NCBI RefSeq assembly: GCF_002303925.1
Contig: NZ_MRCS01000041.1
Location: 1-62,899 of the forward strand
From: Pseudomonas sp. ACN8
Lineage (GTDB): Bacteria > Pseudomonadota > Gammaproteobacteria > Pseudomonadales > Pseudomonadaceae
Direction: 5' to 3'
DNA: 62,899 nt
Below the pieces are notes generated by a model, which was given only the letters and a program-made list of their open reading frames with translations, was not told where the DNA came from and searched no databases. Shown here one piece after another: positions 24,424 through 33,332 of this stretch (within the stretch, counting starts at the first letter, position 1; each line of letters opens with the position of its first letter). The position numbers and the translations under genes were made by a program.

Positions 24424-25713
24424 TTACGGCAACTCGCGGCAGGCGTAGAACGCGCTCAGCACCTTGATCAGATGCGCCAGGTCGTGGCTGCCGCACAGTT
24501 CGCGGATCGAGTGCATGGCGAACGTCGGCAGGCCGATGTCCACGGTGCGCACACCCAGGTGGCTGGCGGTGATCGGGCCGATGGTCGAACCACAGCCCAT
24601 GTCGCTGCGCACCACGAAGCTTTGCACCGGTACTTCTTCAGCCATGCACAGGTGACGGAAGAACCCGGCGGTTTCGCTGTTGGTGGCGTAGCGCTGGTTG
24701 CTGTTGACCTTGATCACCGGGCCGGCATTGAGTTTCGGGCCGTGGTTGGCGTCGTGCTTGTCGGCGTAGTTCGGATGCACGCCGTGGGCGTTGTCAGCCG
24801 ACACCAGCAGGGATTTCTGAATGGTGCGTACGAATTCATCACCTTCAGGCAGCAGGCGGCGTAAGGTTTGCTCGAGCATCGGGCCGTCGGCGCCGCAGGC
24901 CGAGCAGGAACCGACTTCTTCGTGGTCGTTGCAGACGAGCACGCAGGTTTCGTCGGTCTCGGCCGTCAGCAGCGCTTGCAGGCCGGCGTAGCACGACAGC
25001 AGGTTGTCCAGGCGTGCGCCGGCGATGAAGTCGCCATGCAGGCCAATGACCGCAGCGCTTTGGGTGTCATAAAAACTCAGCTCGTAATCGAGCACCACGT
25101 CGGCATTCAGGCCGTGTTCGCGGGCGAGCTGGTCGGTAAGCACCGCGCGGAAGTCCACGCGCTCGTCACCGGCAAATTGCGCGAGGATCGGCGGCAGTTC
25201 GGTCTGGGCGTTGATGGCCCAACCCATGTTGGCTTCACGGTTGAGGTGAATCGCCAGGTTCGGAATGATCGCGACCGGAGCCTTGAAGTCGATCAACTGG
25301 CTCTCGACCTTGCCATCACGACGGAAGGTTACGCGGCCTGCCAGAGACAGGTCACGGTCGAACCATGGTGCCAGCAGCGCGCCGCCATAGACTTCGACGC
25401 CCAGTTGCCAGAAGCCCTGGCGTTGCAGTTCCGGTTGCGGCTTGACGCGCAGGCACGGGCTGTCCGTGTGGGCGCCGACCAGACGAATGCCGCCGTGCAG
25501 CGGTGAATGGCGGCCCATCTTGATCGCGACAATCGAAGAGTCGTTGCGGGTGACGTAGTAGCGACCGTTGGCTTCGGTATTCCACGGCTCGCGCTCGTCG
25601 AGGCGTTGATAGCCTGCCGCTTCCAGACGATGGACAAGGCTGGCGGTGGCATGGAACGGGGTAGGGGAGGCCTTGAGGAAATCGATCAGGCCTTGGTTCA
25701 ACTCTTCGCGCAT
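24424..25713 (-). CDS. apeB: M18-family aminopeptidase
   Basis: 429-residue cytoplasmic zinc aminopeptidase of family M18. Conserved metal and active-site segments are GAHTDSPCLRVKP, VLVCNDHEEVGSCSACGADG, LVSADNAHGVHPNY, and the C-terminal GCGSTIGPITAS and FAMHSIRELCGSHD. It forms dodecameric particles that remove N-terminal residues, usually acidic or neutral, from peptides. The ATG has GGAGC upstream. It is monocistronic. Confidence 0.93.
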   Translation of the reverse strand: MREELNQGLIDFLKASPTPFHATASLVHRLEAAGYQRLDEREPWNTEANGRYYVTRNDSSIVAIKMGRHSPLHGGIRLVGAHTDSPCLRVKPQPELQRQGFWQLGVEVYGGALLAPWFDRDLSLAGRVTFRRDGKVESQLIDFKAPVAIIPNLAIHLNREANMGWAINAQTELPPILAQFAGDERVDFRAVLTDQLAREHGLNADVVLDYELSFYDTQSAAVIGLHGDFIAGARLDNLLSCYAGLQALLTAETDETCVLVCNDHEEVGSCSACGADGPMLEQTLRRLLPEGDEFVRTIQKSLLVSADNAHGVHPNYADKHDANHGPKLNAGPVIKVNSNQRYATNSETAGFFRHLCMAEEVPVQSFVVRSDMGCGSTIGPITASHLGVRTVDIGLPTFAMHSIRELCGSHDLAHLIKVLSAFYACRELP

Positions 25714-25819
25714 AAGGTAGCTCCAGACAGCAGTGGCGCCAGTTTAACGTATTGGCCTGGTAAATGGCGTCGCACTGAATGTAGGGCTGGTCATCGAAAT
25801 TGAATCTGGAGGAGATCCC

Positions 25820-25908
25820 TGTGGGAGCGAGCTTGCTCGCGATAGCGTCGGCCCATCCAACATTGATGTGACTGAAAGGCCGCTATCGCGAGCAGGCTCG
25901 CTCCCACA
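25820..25908. repeat. REP doublet
   Basis: Inverted REP arms with the TGTGGGAGC variant end, around CATCCAACATTGATGTGACTG, between apeB and rluA. Confidence 0.9.
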
Positions 25909-25926
25909 GGGTCTTGCGTAAAGTGC

Positions 25927-26562
25927 CTAGAAAGGTGCCGGGCACTCGAAGCGCAGGCGCTCGCCACTTTGCGGGTGGGTGAAGCTGAGCATGCTTGCGT
26001 GCAGGCACAATCGCGGCCAGGCCGCCAGCGCCTGTTCATGGGCATAGAGGCCGTCACCCAGCAGCGGATGGCCAATCGAGAGCATGTGTACGCGCAACTG
26101 GTGGGAGCGGCCGGTGATCGGTGTCAGCTCGACGCGGCACCAGTCGCCGCAACGTTCGAGCACGCGCCAGAAGGTCAGCGCATGTTTGCCGAACTCATGG
26201 TCGACCACGTGGCGCGGCTTGGTCGGCGGGTCGTAACGCAAGGGCAGGTCGATGCTGCCGCTGTCCAGTTCCGGCTGACCCCAGCACAGGGCGGTGTAGG
26301 CCTTTTCGGTTTCCCGGTCGTGAAACTGCCGGGACAGTTCGCGATGGGTGTCCGGGTCGCGGGCCAGCAGGATGATGCCGGACGTCTCCCAGTCCAGCCG
26401 GTGGACGATTCGCGCTTCCGGGTAGCCGTTTTCCTGCAGGCGGGTAATCAGGCAGTCCTTGTTGTCATCGGCCCGGCCAGGGACAGAGAGCAACAGGGTC
26501 GGTTTGTTCACCACCAGTACGGCGGCATCCTGATGGATGATGTGGATGTTGGACAACGGCAT
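25927..26562 (-). CDS. rluA: Pseudouridine synthase RluA
   Basis: 211-residue single-domain pseudouridine synthase without an S4 domain, as expected for RluA, which modifies U746 of 23S rRNA and U32 of some tRNAs. The catalytic motif is VHRLDWETSGIILLA (Asp in HRLD). The second conserved block is TPITGRSHQLRVHMLSIGHP ... LLGDGLYA. It lies next to the min genes, as in other pseudomonads. Confidence 0.93.
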   Translation of the reverse strand: MPLSNIHIIHQDAAVLVVNKPTLLLSVPGRADDNKDCLITRLQENGYPEARIVHRLDWETSGIILLARDPDTHRELSRQFHDRETEKAYTALCWGQPELDSGSIDLPLRYDPPTKPRHVVDHEFGKHALTFWRVLERCGDWCRVELTPITGRSHQLRVHMLSIGHPLLGDGLYAHEQALAAWPRLCLHASMLSFTHPQSGERLRFECPAPF

Positions 26563-26595
26563 TAAAACAGCCTCGTAACAAACGCCAACGGCGGC

Positions 26596-26677
26596 TGTAG
26601 GAGCGAGTTTGCTCGCGATGGTGTGTCAGCGAAATCAATGTGGCTGACACACCATCGCGAGCAAGCTCGCTCCTACA
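26596..26677. repeat. REP doublet
   Basis: Inverted REP arms around GGTGTGTCAGCGAAATCAAT and its partial complement, so the whole 82-base unit can fold as one long hairpin downstream of minE. Confidence 0.9.
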
Positions 26678-26703
26678 ACCGCCGTGGCTCCTGGCGGATC
26701 GAC

Positions 26704-26958
26704 TCAGCGATCAGGCAGGGTGATATTGAGTTCCAGAATCGAGCAACTGCCCTGGCTTTCCAGTGCGACATGCACGTCATCGGACCCGATATTGACGTAC
26801 TTGCGGATCACCTCGACCAGTTCCTTCTGCAAGGCCGGCAGGTAGTCCGGGGTACTGCGTTGGCCGCGTTCGTGCGCCACGATGATCTGTAGACGCTCTT
26901 TCGCTACCGACGCGGTGCTTTGCTTTTTGTTGGCACGAAAGAAGTCAAAAAGGTTCAT
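26704..26958 (-). CDS. minE: Cell division topological specificity factor MinE
   Basis: 84-residue protein. The N-terminal amphipathic and anti-MinCD region is MNLFDFFRANKKQSTASVAK, and the C-terminal dimerisation domain includes LPALQKELVEVIRKYVNI. MinE stimulates MinD ATPase at the membrane, driving the pole-to-pole oscillation that keeps MinC away from midcell. It starts three bases after minD and is co-transcribed with it. Confidence 0.97.
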   Translation of the reverse strand: MNLFDFFRANKKQSTASVAKERLQIIVAHERGQRSTPDYLPALQKELVEVIRKYVNIGSDDVHVALESQGSCSILELNITLPDR

Positions 26959-26961
26959 TGC

Positions 26962-27774
26962 TTAGTTGCCTCCAAACAGGCGCTCGAAGAATCCCTTCTT
27001 CTGTACATCGAGGAATCGATGATCCACGGTTTTGCCCAGCAGGCGGTCAACGGTATCGCTGTAGGCCTGGCCGGCATCGCTCTGGTCGTCGAGAATCACC
27101 GGAACACCCTGGTTGGATGCCTTGAGCACCGCCTGGGATTCAGGGATCACGCCGAGCAGGGTCACCGAAAGGATTTCCTTGACGTCTTCTACGCCGAGCA
27201 TTTCGCCTTTGCTCACACGTTCCGGGTGATAACGGGTAATCAGCAGGTGTTCCTTGATCGGGTCTTCGCCACGTTCGGCGCGACGGGACTTGCTCGCCAG
27301 CAGGCCGAGCATGCGGTCGGAGTCACGTACCGAGGAGACTTCCGGGTTGGTCACGACGATCGCTTCATCGGCGAAGTACATGGCCAGGTGGGCGCCTTTC
27401 TCGATGCCCGCCGGGGAGTCGCAGACCACGAACTCAAAGTCTTCCTTGAGTTGCATCAGGACTTTTTCCACGCCTTCGACGGTCAGCGCGTCTTTGTCGC
27501 GGGTCTGGCTGGCGGCCAGCACGTAGAGGTTTTCCAGGCGCTTGTCTTTGATCAGGGCCTGTTGCAGGTTGGCTTCGCCGTTGACCACGTTGACGAAGTC
27601 ATACACCACGCGGCGCTCGCAACCCATGATCAGGTCGAGGTTACGCAAGCCCACGTCGAAGTCGACGATCACTGTTTTGTGGCCGCGCAGAGCGAGGCCG
27701 GTACCGATAGCGGCGCTGGTGGTGGTCTTACCCACACCACCCTTGCCGGATGTAACCACGAGAATCTTGGCCAA
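26962..27774 (-). CDS. minD: Septum-site determining ATPase MinD
   Basis: 270-residue deviant Walker A ATPase (SGKGGVGKTTTSAAIG) with a switch region (FVVCDSPAGIEKGAHLAMY) and a C-terminal amphipathic membrane-targeting helix (KKGFFERLFGGN). It binds membrane as an ATP dimer, recruits MinC and is released by MinE. The start codon is TTG, with GGGGTG upstream, as the N-terminus MAKILVVTSGKGG fixes the position. About 200 bases separate it from minC. Confidence 0.97.
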   Translation of the reverse strand: MAKILVVTSGKGGVGKTTTSAAIGTGLALRGHKTVIVDFDVGLRNLDLIMGCERRVVYDFVNVVNGEANLQQALIKDKRLENLYVLAASQTRDKDALTVEGVEKVLMQLKEDFEFVVCDSPAGIEKGAHLAMYFADEAIVVTNPEVSSVRDSDRMLGLLASKSRRAERGEDPIKEHLLITRYHPERVSKGEMLGVEDVKEILSVTLLGVIPESQAVLKASNQGVPVILDDQSDAGQAYSDTVDRLLGKTVDHRFLDVQKKGFFERLFGGN

Positions 27775-27976
27775 GGTGTTTCACCCCTAAGGAAAAAGGA
27801 CTTTTCAGTCCCTGAAAAACATCTCCTGAAAAACTACTGCAGTCGGACAGCCTTGGCTGGAATCCGGTTTTGAGCGGCGTTTACCCCCGGTAAACACTGC
27901 TTTCGGCCTTTTTCCTACTTCGTTTGAGCCGTTTTCGCTACGTTTTAGAGATGCTTGGAAAATGCGGCAGTATCCG

Positions 27977-28714
27977 TTAAAGCCGAATGATGTTCAACAC
28001 GTCGCCGGACAGGCTGACCTGCACACCCGAACCCCATAGAGGGTCGCGGCGCAGATCTTCGGAAACCTTGTAATGCCCGGCGATGGAAATCAGCTCAGCA
28101 CTCATTTGCTGACAGAAAATCCGCGCCTTGGTGTCGCCCTTGACGCCGGCCAACACGCGACCACGCATCGGGCCGTATACATGGATGTTGCCATCGGCGA
28201 GAAGTTCCGCCCCCGGGCTGACCGAGGAGATCACCACCAGATCGCAGCCCTGGGCATAAATCTGCTGGCCGCCGCGTACCGGCGAGGTGATGATTTTCGT
28301 CGGCTTGATGGTCGGCTCGGGCGGTTTTTCCGGTTTTTTCTTCGGTTCGCCTTCGGTCAGGTCCAGTGGACGCTCCCGGGCGCCGGACGGTGGCAGCACG
28401 GGCAGGTCGACCGCGATGGCGGCGGCTATGTCTTCGATGCGGCTGGCGCGGATCGCCAGGGTACGCAGGCCATGCTGGCGGCAGACGCGCATCAGCCCTG
28501 GCAGATCGACCGCGCCTTCGCTGGCCGGGAGTTTGTCCAGGGCCAGTACCAGCGGCGCGTTGCTGAAGAAGTTGGGCGCCTGGGCGACCTTGGCGGCCAG
28601 TTGCCGATCAAGGCTTTCGAGGTCGTTACGGGCCAGTTCCAGCACCGTAATGGCCAGCATGCTGCCCTTCAACTGGAACACGGGATCTTGGTCTAGCGGT
28701 TCGGTTTGGCTCAT
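27977..28714 (-). CDS. minC: Septum-site determining inhibitor MinC
   Basis: 245-residue FtsZ inhibitor. The N-terminal domain (about 1-115) ends in a variable Lys/Pro/Glu linker (EPKKKPEKPPEPTIKPTK). The C-terminal beta-helix domain (SPVRGGQQIYAQGCDLVVIS, GNIHVYGPMRGRVLAG) binds MinD. I start at the ATG at 28712-28714 (MSQTEPLDQD). Two upstream in-frame ATGs are possible, and none has a good ribosome-binding site. The promoter region is shared with the divergent acyltransferase gene. Confidence 0.94.
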   Translation of the reverse strand: MSQTEPLDQDPVFQLKGSMLAITVLELARNDLESLDRQLAAKVAQAPNFFSNAPLVLALDKLPASEGAVDLPGLMRVCRQHGLRTLAIRASRIEDIAAAIAVDLPVLPPSGARERPLDLTEGEPKKKPEKPPEPTIKPTKIITSPVRGGQQIYAQGCDLVVISSVSPGAELLADGNIHVYGPMRGRVLAGVKGDTKARIFCQQMSAELISIAGHYKVSEDLRRDPLWGSGVQVSLSGDVLNIIRL

Positions 28715-28832
28715 GGTCGGCATACAACGACTTGTCACTAAAAGTGCCGAGACTTATAACGAGAACGCCCGCGGGCCGCAAGCCGGGTCGAACGATGTAG
28801 AATGCGCGGCCATTGTCATTCCGGAAGCATTA

Positions 28833-29765
28833 ATGGACCGCCCGCGTTTTCGAAAAGCATTTCTATCTCCACGTTTCTGGCCGCTGTGGTGTGGCCTGGG
28901 GCTGTTGTGGCTGATCGTCCAGTTGCCGTATCCGGCACTGCTGTGGGTCGGCCGTGTCCTGGGCGCCTTGATGTATCGGGTGGCCGGCGACAGACGGCGC
29001 ATTGCCAAGCGCAATCTGGAACTGTGTTTTCCGGAAAAAACCGCCGCCGAACGCAAACGCCTGCTCAAGGAAAACTTCGCCTCCACCGGCATCGCTTTCT
29101 TTGAAATGGCGATGAGCTGGTGGTGGTCGCGCAAGCGCCTGGCGAGCCTGGCTCATATCGAAGGGCTGGAGCATTTGCAAAAGGCCCAGCGCGAAGGCAA
29201 GGGCGTGATCCTGATGGCCCTGCACTTCACGACGCTGGAAATCGGCGCGGCGTTGCTCGGTCAGCAGCACACCATCGACGGCATGTACCGCGAGCACAAG
29301 AATCCGCTGTTCGACTACATCCAGCGCCAGGGCCGCGAGCGACACAACCTCGATTCGCTGGCGATAGAACGCGAAGACGTGCGCGGCATGCTCAAATTGC
29401 TGCGTTCGGGCCGGGCGATCTGGTACGCACCGGATCAGGACTACGGCGCCAAGCAAAGTGTTTTTGTGCCGCTGTTCGGCATTCAGGCTGCGACTGTCAC
29501 CGCCACGAGCAAGTTTGCGCGGCTGGGCAAGGCGCTGGTGGTACCGTTCACCCAGGAACGTCTGGCGGACGGCAGTGGGTATCGCCTGGTGATCCATGCG
29601 CCGCTCGAAGGCTTCCCCGGCGAAACCGAAGAAGAGGACTGCATTCGCATCAACCAGTGGATCGAAAGCGTTCTGCGCGAGCATCCCGAGCAATACCTGT
29701 GGGCCCACCGCCGCTTCAAGAGCCGTCCACCGGGCGAGCCCAAGCTGTACGCCAAACGTCGTTGA
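28833..29765 (+). CDS. lpxL: Lipid A lauroyl-type acyltransferase (LpxL/HtrB family)
   Basis: 310-residue inner-membrane-anchored acyltransferase with an N-terminal membrane helix (about 18-45). The catalytic HX4E motif is in MALHFTTLEIGAALLG, and further conserved blocks are DGMYREHKNPLFD, WYAPDQDYG and FARLGKALVVPFTQER. It adds a secondary acyl chain to lipid A on the cytoplasmic face. Pseudomonas carries more than one HtrB paralogue, so the acylated position cannot be assigned. It is divergent from minC, and the start ATG follows GGAAG. Confidence 0.91.
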   Translation: MDRPRFRKAFLSPRFWPLWCGLGLLWLIVQLPYPALLWVGRVLGALMYRVAGDRRRIAKRNLELCFPEKTAAERKRLLKENFASTGIAFFEMAMSWWWSRKRLASLAHIEGLEHLQKAQREGKGVILMALHFTTLEIGAALLGQQHTIDGMYREHKNPLFDYIQRQGRERHNLDSLAIEREDVRGMLKLLRSGRAIWYAPDQDYGAKQSVFVPLFGIQAATVTATSKFARLGKALVVPFTQERLADGSGYRLVIHAPLEGFPGETEEEDCIRINQWIESVLREHPEQYLWAHRRFKSRPPGEPKLYAKRR

Positions 29766-29777
29766 ACCCCGATACCC

Positions 29778-29876
29778 TGTAGGAGCGAGCTCGCTCGCGA
29801 TGGTAGCCAACGATAACGCGGGGCACCTGACACCCCGCGGCGTTTTCATGACCATCGCGAGCGAGCTCGCTCCTAC
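29778..29876. repeat. REP doublet, GAGCTC-core variant
   Basis: Inverted REP arms reading GGAGCGAGCTCGCTCGCGAT, where the usual CCTG loop is altered so the core is fully self-complementary. The spacer is of the AACGATAACGCG/CGCGGCGTT type. Confidence 0.88.
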
Positions 29877-29929
29877 AGGGGAACAAGTCGAAACAACGAA
29901 ATCCCATCAAGCACCATGGAGAGTTGTGC

Positions 29930-31102
29930 ATGAGTCCAGTTGAACCGGTAACAGGGTTGATTCTTTCCGGTGGCGGGGCTCGGGCGGCCTATCAGGTCGG
30001 GGTGCTGGCGGCGATTGCCGAATTGCTGCCGCCGGGGGCCCGCAATCCGTTTCCGGTGATCGTCGGCACCTCGGCGGGCGCGATCAACGCCGTCAGCCTC
30101 GCCAGCGGTGCAATGGACTTTCGTAACGCCATCGAACGCCTGACGGCCTTCTGGCAGGGCTTTCGCAGTCATCTGGTGTTGCGCAGCGACTGGCCCGGGG
30201 TGATTCGCCAGGCCAGCCGCTTTGTCAGCCACAGTTTGCTCGGCATCGGTACCCAGGTGCCGGTGGCGTTGCTCAACAGTTCGCCACTGCGGGATCTGCT
30301 CAACGACAAGTTGCAGATGGGCGGCATCGCCGAGGCGATCGCACAGAAGCAATTGCATGCGGTGGCGGTCACCGCGTTCGGCTATGAGTCCGGCCAGGCA
30401 GTCACCTTCTATGAGGGCGGCGGCAAGATCGATGCCTGGTTGCGCCATCGCCGCATCGGCGTTCCTACTCGCTTGTCCGTTGAACACCTGCTCGCCAGCT
30501 CGGCCATTCCGCTGCTGTTCGCTCCGGTGAAAATCGACGAAGAGTATTTCGGTGATGGCGCGGTGCGTCAGTCGGCGCCGATCAGTCCTGCGCTGCATCT
30601 GGGCGCCAGTCGGGTGCTGGTGGTGGGCGTCAGCGGCAACCCCCGTGGAGTCGACCCGCAACAACCCTTGCTGCGCAGCTACACCGGTCAGCAGCCGACC
30701 CTGGCGCAGATCGGCGGGCACATGCTCAACAGTACGTTCATTGACAGCCTGGAAAGCGACATCGAGCTGTTGCAGCGCCTGAACCAGTTCAGTCACCTGA
30801 TGCCCGACGGTACGCCCATCCGCGCGTTGGGCGTGGCCCCGGTGGACGTGTTGGTGATTTCACCGAGCCAGCCGATCGATGAGATTGCCGCGCGCCATCG
30901 CCAGGAGTTGCCGGCGGCGTTGCGCCTGTTTCTGCGCGGGCCGGGTGCGACCAAGACCAGCGGGGCAGGGGTGCTGAGTTATCTGCTGTTCGAGGCGGGG
31001 TATTGCAGCGAGTTGATCGAGCTGGGGCGACGGGATGCGTTGGCCAAGCGCGGCGAGTTGTGCCGGTTTCTCGGATTGGCGGAGCCTGTGCTTTCGGTTT
31101 GA
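29930..31102 (+). CDS. Patatin-like phospholipase
   Basis: 390-residue lipid acyl hydrolase. The oxyanion loop is SGGGARAAYQVG, the nucleophile elbow is GTSAGAI (Ser in GxSxG), and the dyad Asp is in YFGDGAVRQSAP. Residues about 1-235 are the patatin domain; the remainder is a C-terminal extension common in Pseudomonas. There is no signal peptide, so it probably acts on inner-membrane phospholipids from the cytoplasm. I use the ATG at 29930, preceded by GGAGAG. Confidence 0.87.
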   Translation: MSPVEPVTGLILSGGGARAAYQVGVLAAIAELLPPGARNPFPVIVGTSAGAINAVSLASGAMDFRNAIERLTAFWQGFRSHLVLRSDWPGVIRQASRFVSHSLLGIGTQVPVALLNSSPLRDLLNDKLQMGGIAEAIAQKQLHAVAVTAFGYESGQAVTFYEGGGKIDAWLRHRRIGVPTRLSVEHLLASSAIPLLFAPVKIDEEYFGDGAVRQSAPISPALHLGASRVLVVGVSGNPRGVDPQQPLLRSYTGQQPTLAQIGGHMLNSTFIDSLESDIELLQRLNQFSHLMPDGTPIRALGVAPVDVLVISPSQPIDEIAARHRQELPAALRLFLRGPGATKTSGAGVLSYLLFEAGYCSELIELGRRDALAKRGELCRFLGLAEPVLSV

Positions 31103-31113
31103 GATAGGCAGTC

Positions 31114-31213
31114 TGCAGGAGCGAGATTGCTCGCGATGGACGTTAACGATGACGCTGGGAGCCTGACATCCCGTGGCGCTCTCTAGTCCATCGCGAGCAA
31201 GCTCGCTCCTACA
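31114..31213. repeat. REP doublet
   Basis: Inverted REP arms with GAGATTGC/GCAAGCTC mismatched cores around a GTTAACGATGACGC-type spacer. It ends four bases from the stop codon of the first Tsx-like gene. Confidence 0.87.
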
Positions 31214-31216
31214 TGA

Positions 31217-32002
31217 TCAGAAGTGAACCTTGACCAGGAAGCTGGTCACGCTCTGATCAGTCTTGAATCCCTGGCTGTCTTCGATACCGTACTTGTTTTT
31301 CCAGTAGTCATACTCGACACCCACGTACAGCTGCTTGGCACCCAGGTTCAATGCCTTGCCCAGGTCATATTTGACCTGCGGATTGAAGTGCAGGTTGGCG
31401 TGGTACTCGCCTTTGCTGTTGACGTCGTTGTCGACCACCCAGTCCATGAAGCCGTCGATCAGCACGTCCGAGCCACCCACCGGAATGGTGTAGGACCAGA
31501 CCGGCGAGACCTGCCAGATGTCGTCGCCCGGGCGGTCGCCTTCGGTGTGACGGTTGTAGAAGTTCAACTGGAAGTAATCGAAGCCCGGGATGGCCAGGTC
31601 GAAACCAGGACCGATCAGGTACGACTCGGTATCGTCCTCGCCGAACTCGTAGGTCATGGCCAGCAGCACGTCCTTGATCGGGCCGAACTCGAACTTCTGG
31701 TCGAAGATCTTGTTGAACGACAGGCGCGGACTGAGCTCACCGTAGTGGGAGTTCTCGCCCGCGAAATGGTCTTCCTTGCCGTTGTAGAAGATCTTGTCGA
31801 TGAAGAAGAAGTTGTCGCCGTACTTCCAGCCATCGGCGTGTTCGAAGGTCACCGTCTGCTGGATGCGCGGGTTGACCTGGAAGTCCTTGCCATAGAGGTA
31901 GCTCAGGCTGTTGTTCTGCCACTGCAGCAAATCGCCGGCCATGGCCTGGCCCCCGGCCAGCATCGATCCCGCCAGCATCAGGCTAGTGCACGTACGTTTC
32001 AT
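31217..32002 (-). CDS. Tsx-like outer-membrane channel, copy 1
   Basis: 261-residue outer-membrane beta-barrel with a signal peptide (MKRTCTSLMLAGSMLAGGQA) and a C-terminal Phe typical of barrel assembly. It belongs to the nucleoside-specific channel (Tsx/OmpK) family, with conserved segments LYGKDFQVNPRIQQTVTFEH and FEFGPIKDVLLAMTYEFG. It should let nucleosides or nucleobases across the outer membrane. The start follows GGGAG. It lies downstream of a closely similar paralogue at the end of the purine gene block. Confidence 0.88.
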   Translation of the reverse strand: MKRTCTSLMLAGSMLAGGQAMAGDLLQWQNNSLSYLYGKDFQVNPRIQQTVTFEHADGWKYGDNFFFIDKIFYNGKEDHFAGENSHYGELSPRLSFNKIFDQKFEFGPIKDVLLAMTYEFGEDDTESYLIGPGFDLAIPGFDYFQLNFYNRHTEGDRPGDDIWQVSPVWSYTIPVGGSDVLIDGFMDWVVDNDVNSKGEYHANLHFNPQVKYDLGKALNLGAKQLYVGVEYDYWKNKYGIEDSQGFKTDQSVTSFLVKVHF

Positions 32003-32379
32003 TCGGTTGCTCCCAAAAAGTAGGTGGTTCCACGTTATTTTTTTAAGGTCGGCACTCTGGTGTGGCGCCTGTTTATGTAGCGGTAAAAAGTCATCCATTC
32101 GGTCAGCTTTAATGCTGTTAGCAAGAGCTGGGCCAAGGCTTTCAGAAAGCAAAAAAACTCCCGTTCGGCGGCTCAGGAGCGGTCGATTGAGAGGGGTTTT
32201 GGGGTGCCTTGGTGCCTGCCAGAGCCGGGGTAAGTTGGCTTTCTGGTCAGGTTTTACATCCGGGCTTTTTTTTAAACCGGATTCGGGCGGCCGCGGAGAA
32301 TACTGACTCCTCGGCCAGGTCTCAAGTGCTCCGCAACGGCGCACCGACGACAGGCTTGGGGCACGGTTGCGGGGCAGCA
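32003..32379. other. Intergenic region between the two Tsx-like genes
   Basis: No gene is visible in 377 bases. On the minus strand an imperfect CTCC...GGAG hairpin followed by seven T (A run at 32154-32160) may terminate the upstream paralogue. AT-rich sequence nearer 32050 could hold a separate promoter for copy 1. Confidence 0.4.
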
Positions 32380-33165
32380 TCAGAAGTGCACCTTTACCAG
32401 CAGGCTGGTGGTGTTTTCATTGGTGTCGAAGCTGGAACTGTTTTCGATGCCGTACTTGTCTTTCCAGTAGCTGTATTCGACGCCGACGTACACCTGTTTC
32501 TCCCGCCAGCCCATGGCCTTGCCCAGGTCGTACTTGATCTGCGGGTTGAAGTGCAGGTTGGCGTGATAAGTGCCGTGGTCGTTCTGGTCGTTGTCCACGA
32601 CCCAGTCCATGTAGCCGTCGATCAACAGGTTCGAGCTGCCCAATGGAAGGGTGTAGGACCAGGCCGGTGTGATCTGCCAGACGTCATCGCCGGGACGCGA
32701 GCCTTCGGTCTGGCGATAGTAGAAGTTCAGGGTGAAAAAGTTGAAGCCCGGTACCGCGAGGTCGAAACCGGGGCCGATCAGGTAGGCCTCGGTGTCGTCT
32801 TCGCCGTTCTCGTAGGTCATGGCCAGCAGCACGTCCTTGATCGGGCCGAATTCGAAACGGCGGTCGAGGATCTTGCCCAAGGAGAGGCGCGGACTGAATT
32901 CGCCGTAATAGGCATGAACGCCTTTGTTTCGGTCTTTCTCGCCGTTGTAGTAGGTGCTGTCGATAAACATGAAGTTGTCGCCGTACTTCCAGCGGTCGGC
33001 GTGTTCGAAGGTTATCGTCTGCTGGATGCGCGGGTTGACCACGAAATCCTTGCCATACAAGTAGCTCAGGCTGTTGGTCTGCCACAGCAGCAGGTCGCCG
33101 GCCATGGCCTGACTCGCGGCCAGCAGGCCGGCACCCAACAGCAGGTTGGTTTGTGTCCGAATCAT
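32380..33165 (-). CDS. Tsx-like outer-membrane channel, copy 2
   Basis: 261-residue paralogue of copy 1, of identical length and with most segments conserved (LYGKDFVVNPRIQQTITFEH, FEFGPIKDVLLAMTYENGED, HANLHFNPQIKYDLGKA). It has a signal peptide and a terminal Phe. The two differ mainly in extracellular-loop segments (for example EKDRNKGVHAYYG against KEDHFAGENSHYG), which suggests different substrate preferences. It lies between the purine permease and copy 1. Confidence 0.88.
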   Translation of the reverse strand: MIRTQTNLLLGAGLLAASQAMAGDLLLWQTNSLSYLYGKDFVVNPRIQQTITFEHADRWKYGDNFMFIDSTYYNGEKDRNKGVHAYYGEFSPRLSLGKILDRRFEFGPIKDVLLAMTYENGEDDTEAYLIGPGFDLAVPGFNFFTLNFYYRQTEGSRPGDDVWQITPAWSYTLPLGSSNLLIDGYMDWVVDNDQNDHGTYHANLHFNPQIKYDLGKAMGWREKQVYVGVEYSYWKDKYGIENSSSFDTNENTTSLLVKVHF

Positions 33166-33214
33166 CTGTTGCTCCCTCTTGTTTTTATTTTTAAGGCGCA
33201 GGCAACCCTGCCCC

Positions 33215-33314
33215 TGTAGGAGCGAGCCTGCTCGCGATGAACTACAGAGCGCCGCGTTTATCCAGAAAACACGCGTTATCGTTAGCGACCATCGCGAGCA
33301 GGCTCGCTCCTACA
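33215..33314. repeat. REP doublet
   Basis: Inverted REP arms around a spacer containing CCAGAAAACACGCGTTATCG, nearly the same as the spacer at 46771-46870. Confidence 0.9.
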
Positions 33315-33332
33315 GGGGTTGTGGTGTCTCAC

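Noticed and set aside
28287..28832. Long in-frame extension upstream of the lipid A acyltransferase
   Set aside because: It is antisense to minC and lacks family similarity; the ATG at 28833 with GGAAG gives the normal LpxL/HtrB N-terminus.
32003..32379. N-terminal extension of the first Tsx-like protein through this region
   Set aside because: The extension lacks a signal peptide; the ATG at 32000-32002 has GGGAG upstream and opens a proper signal sequence.
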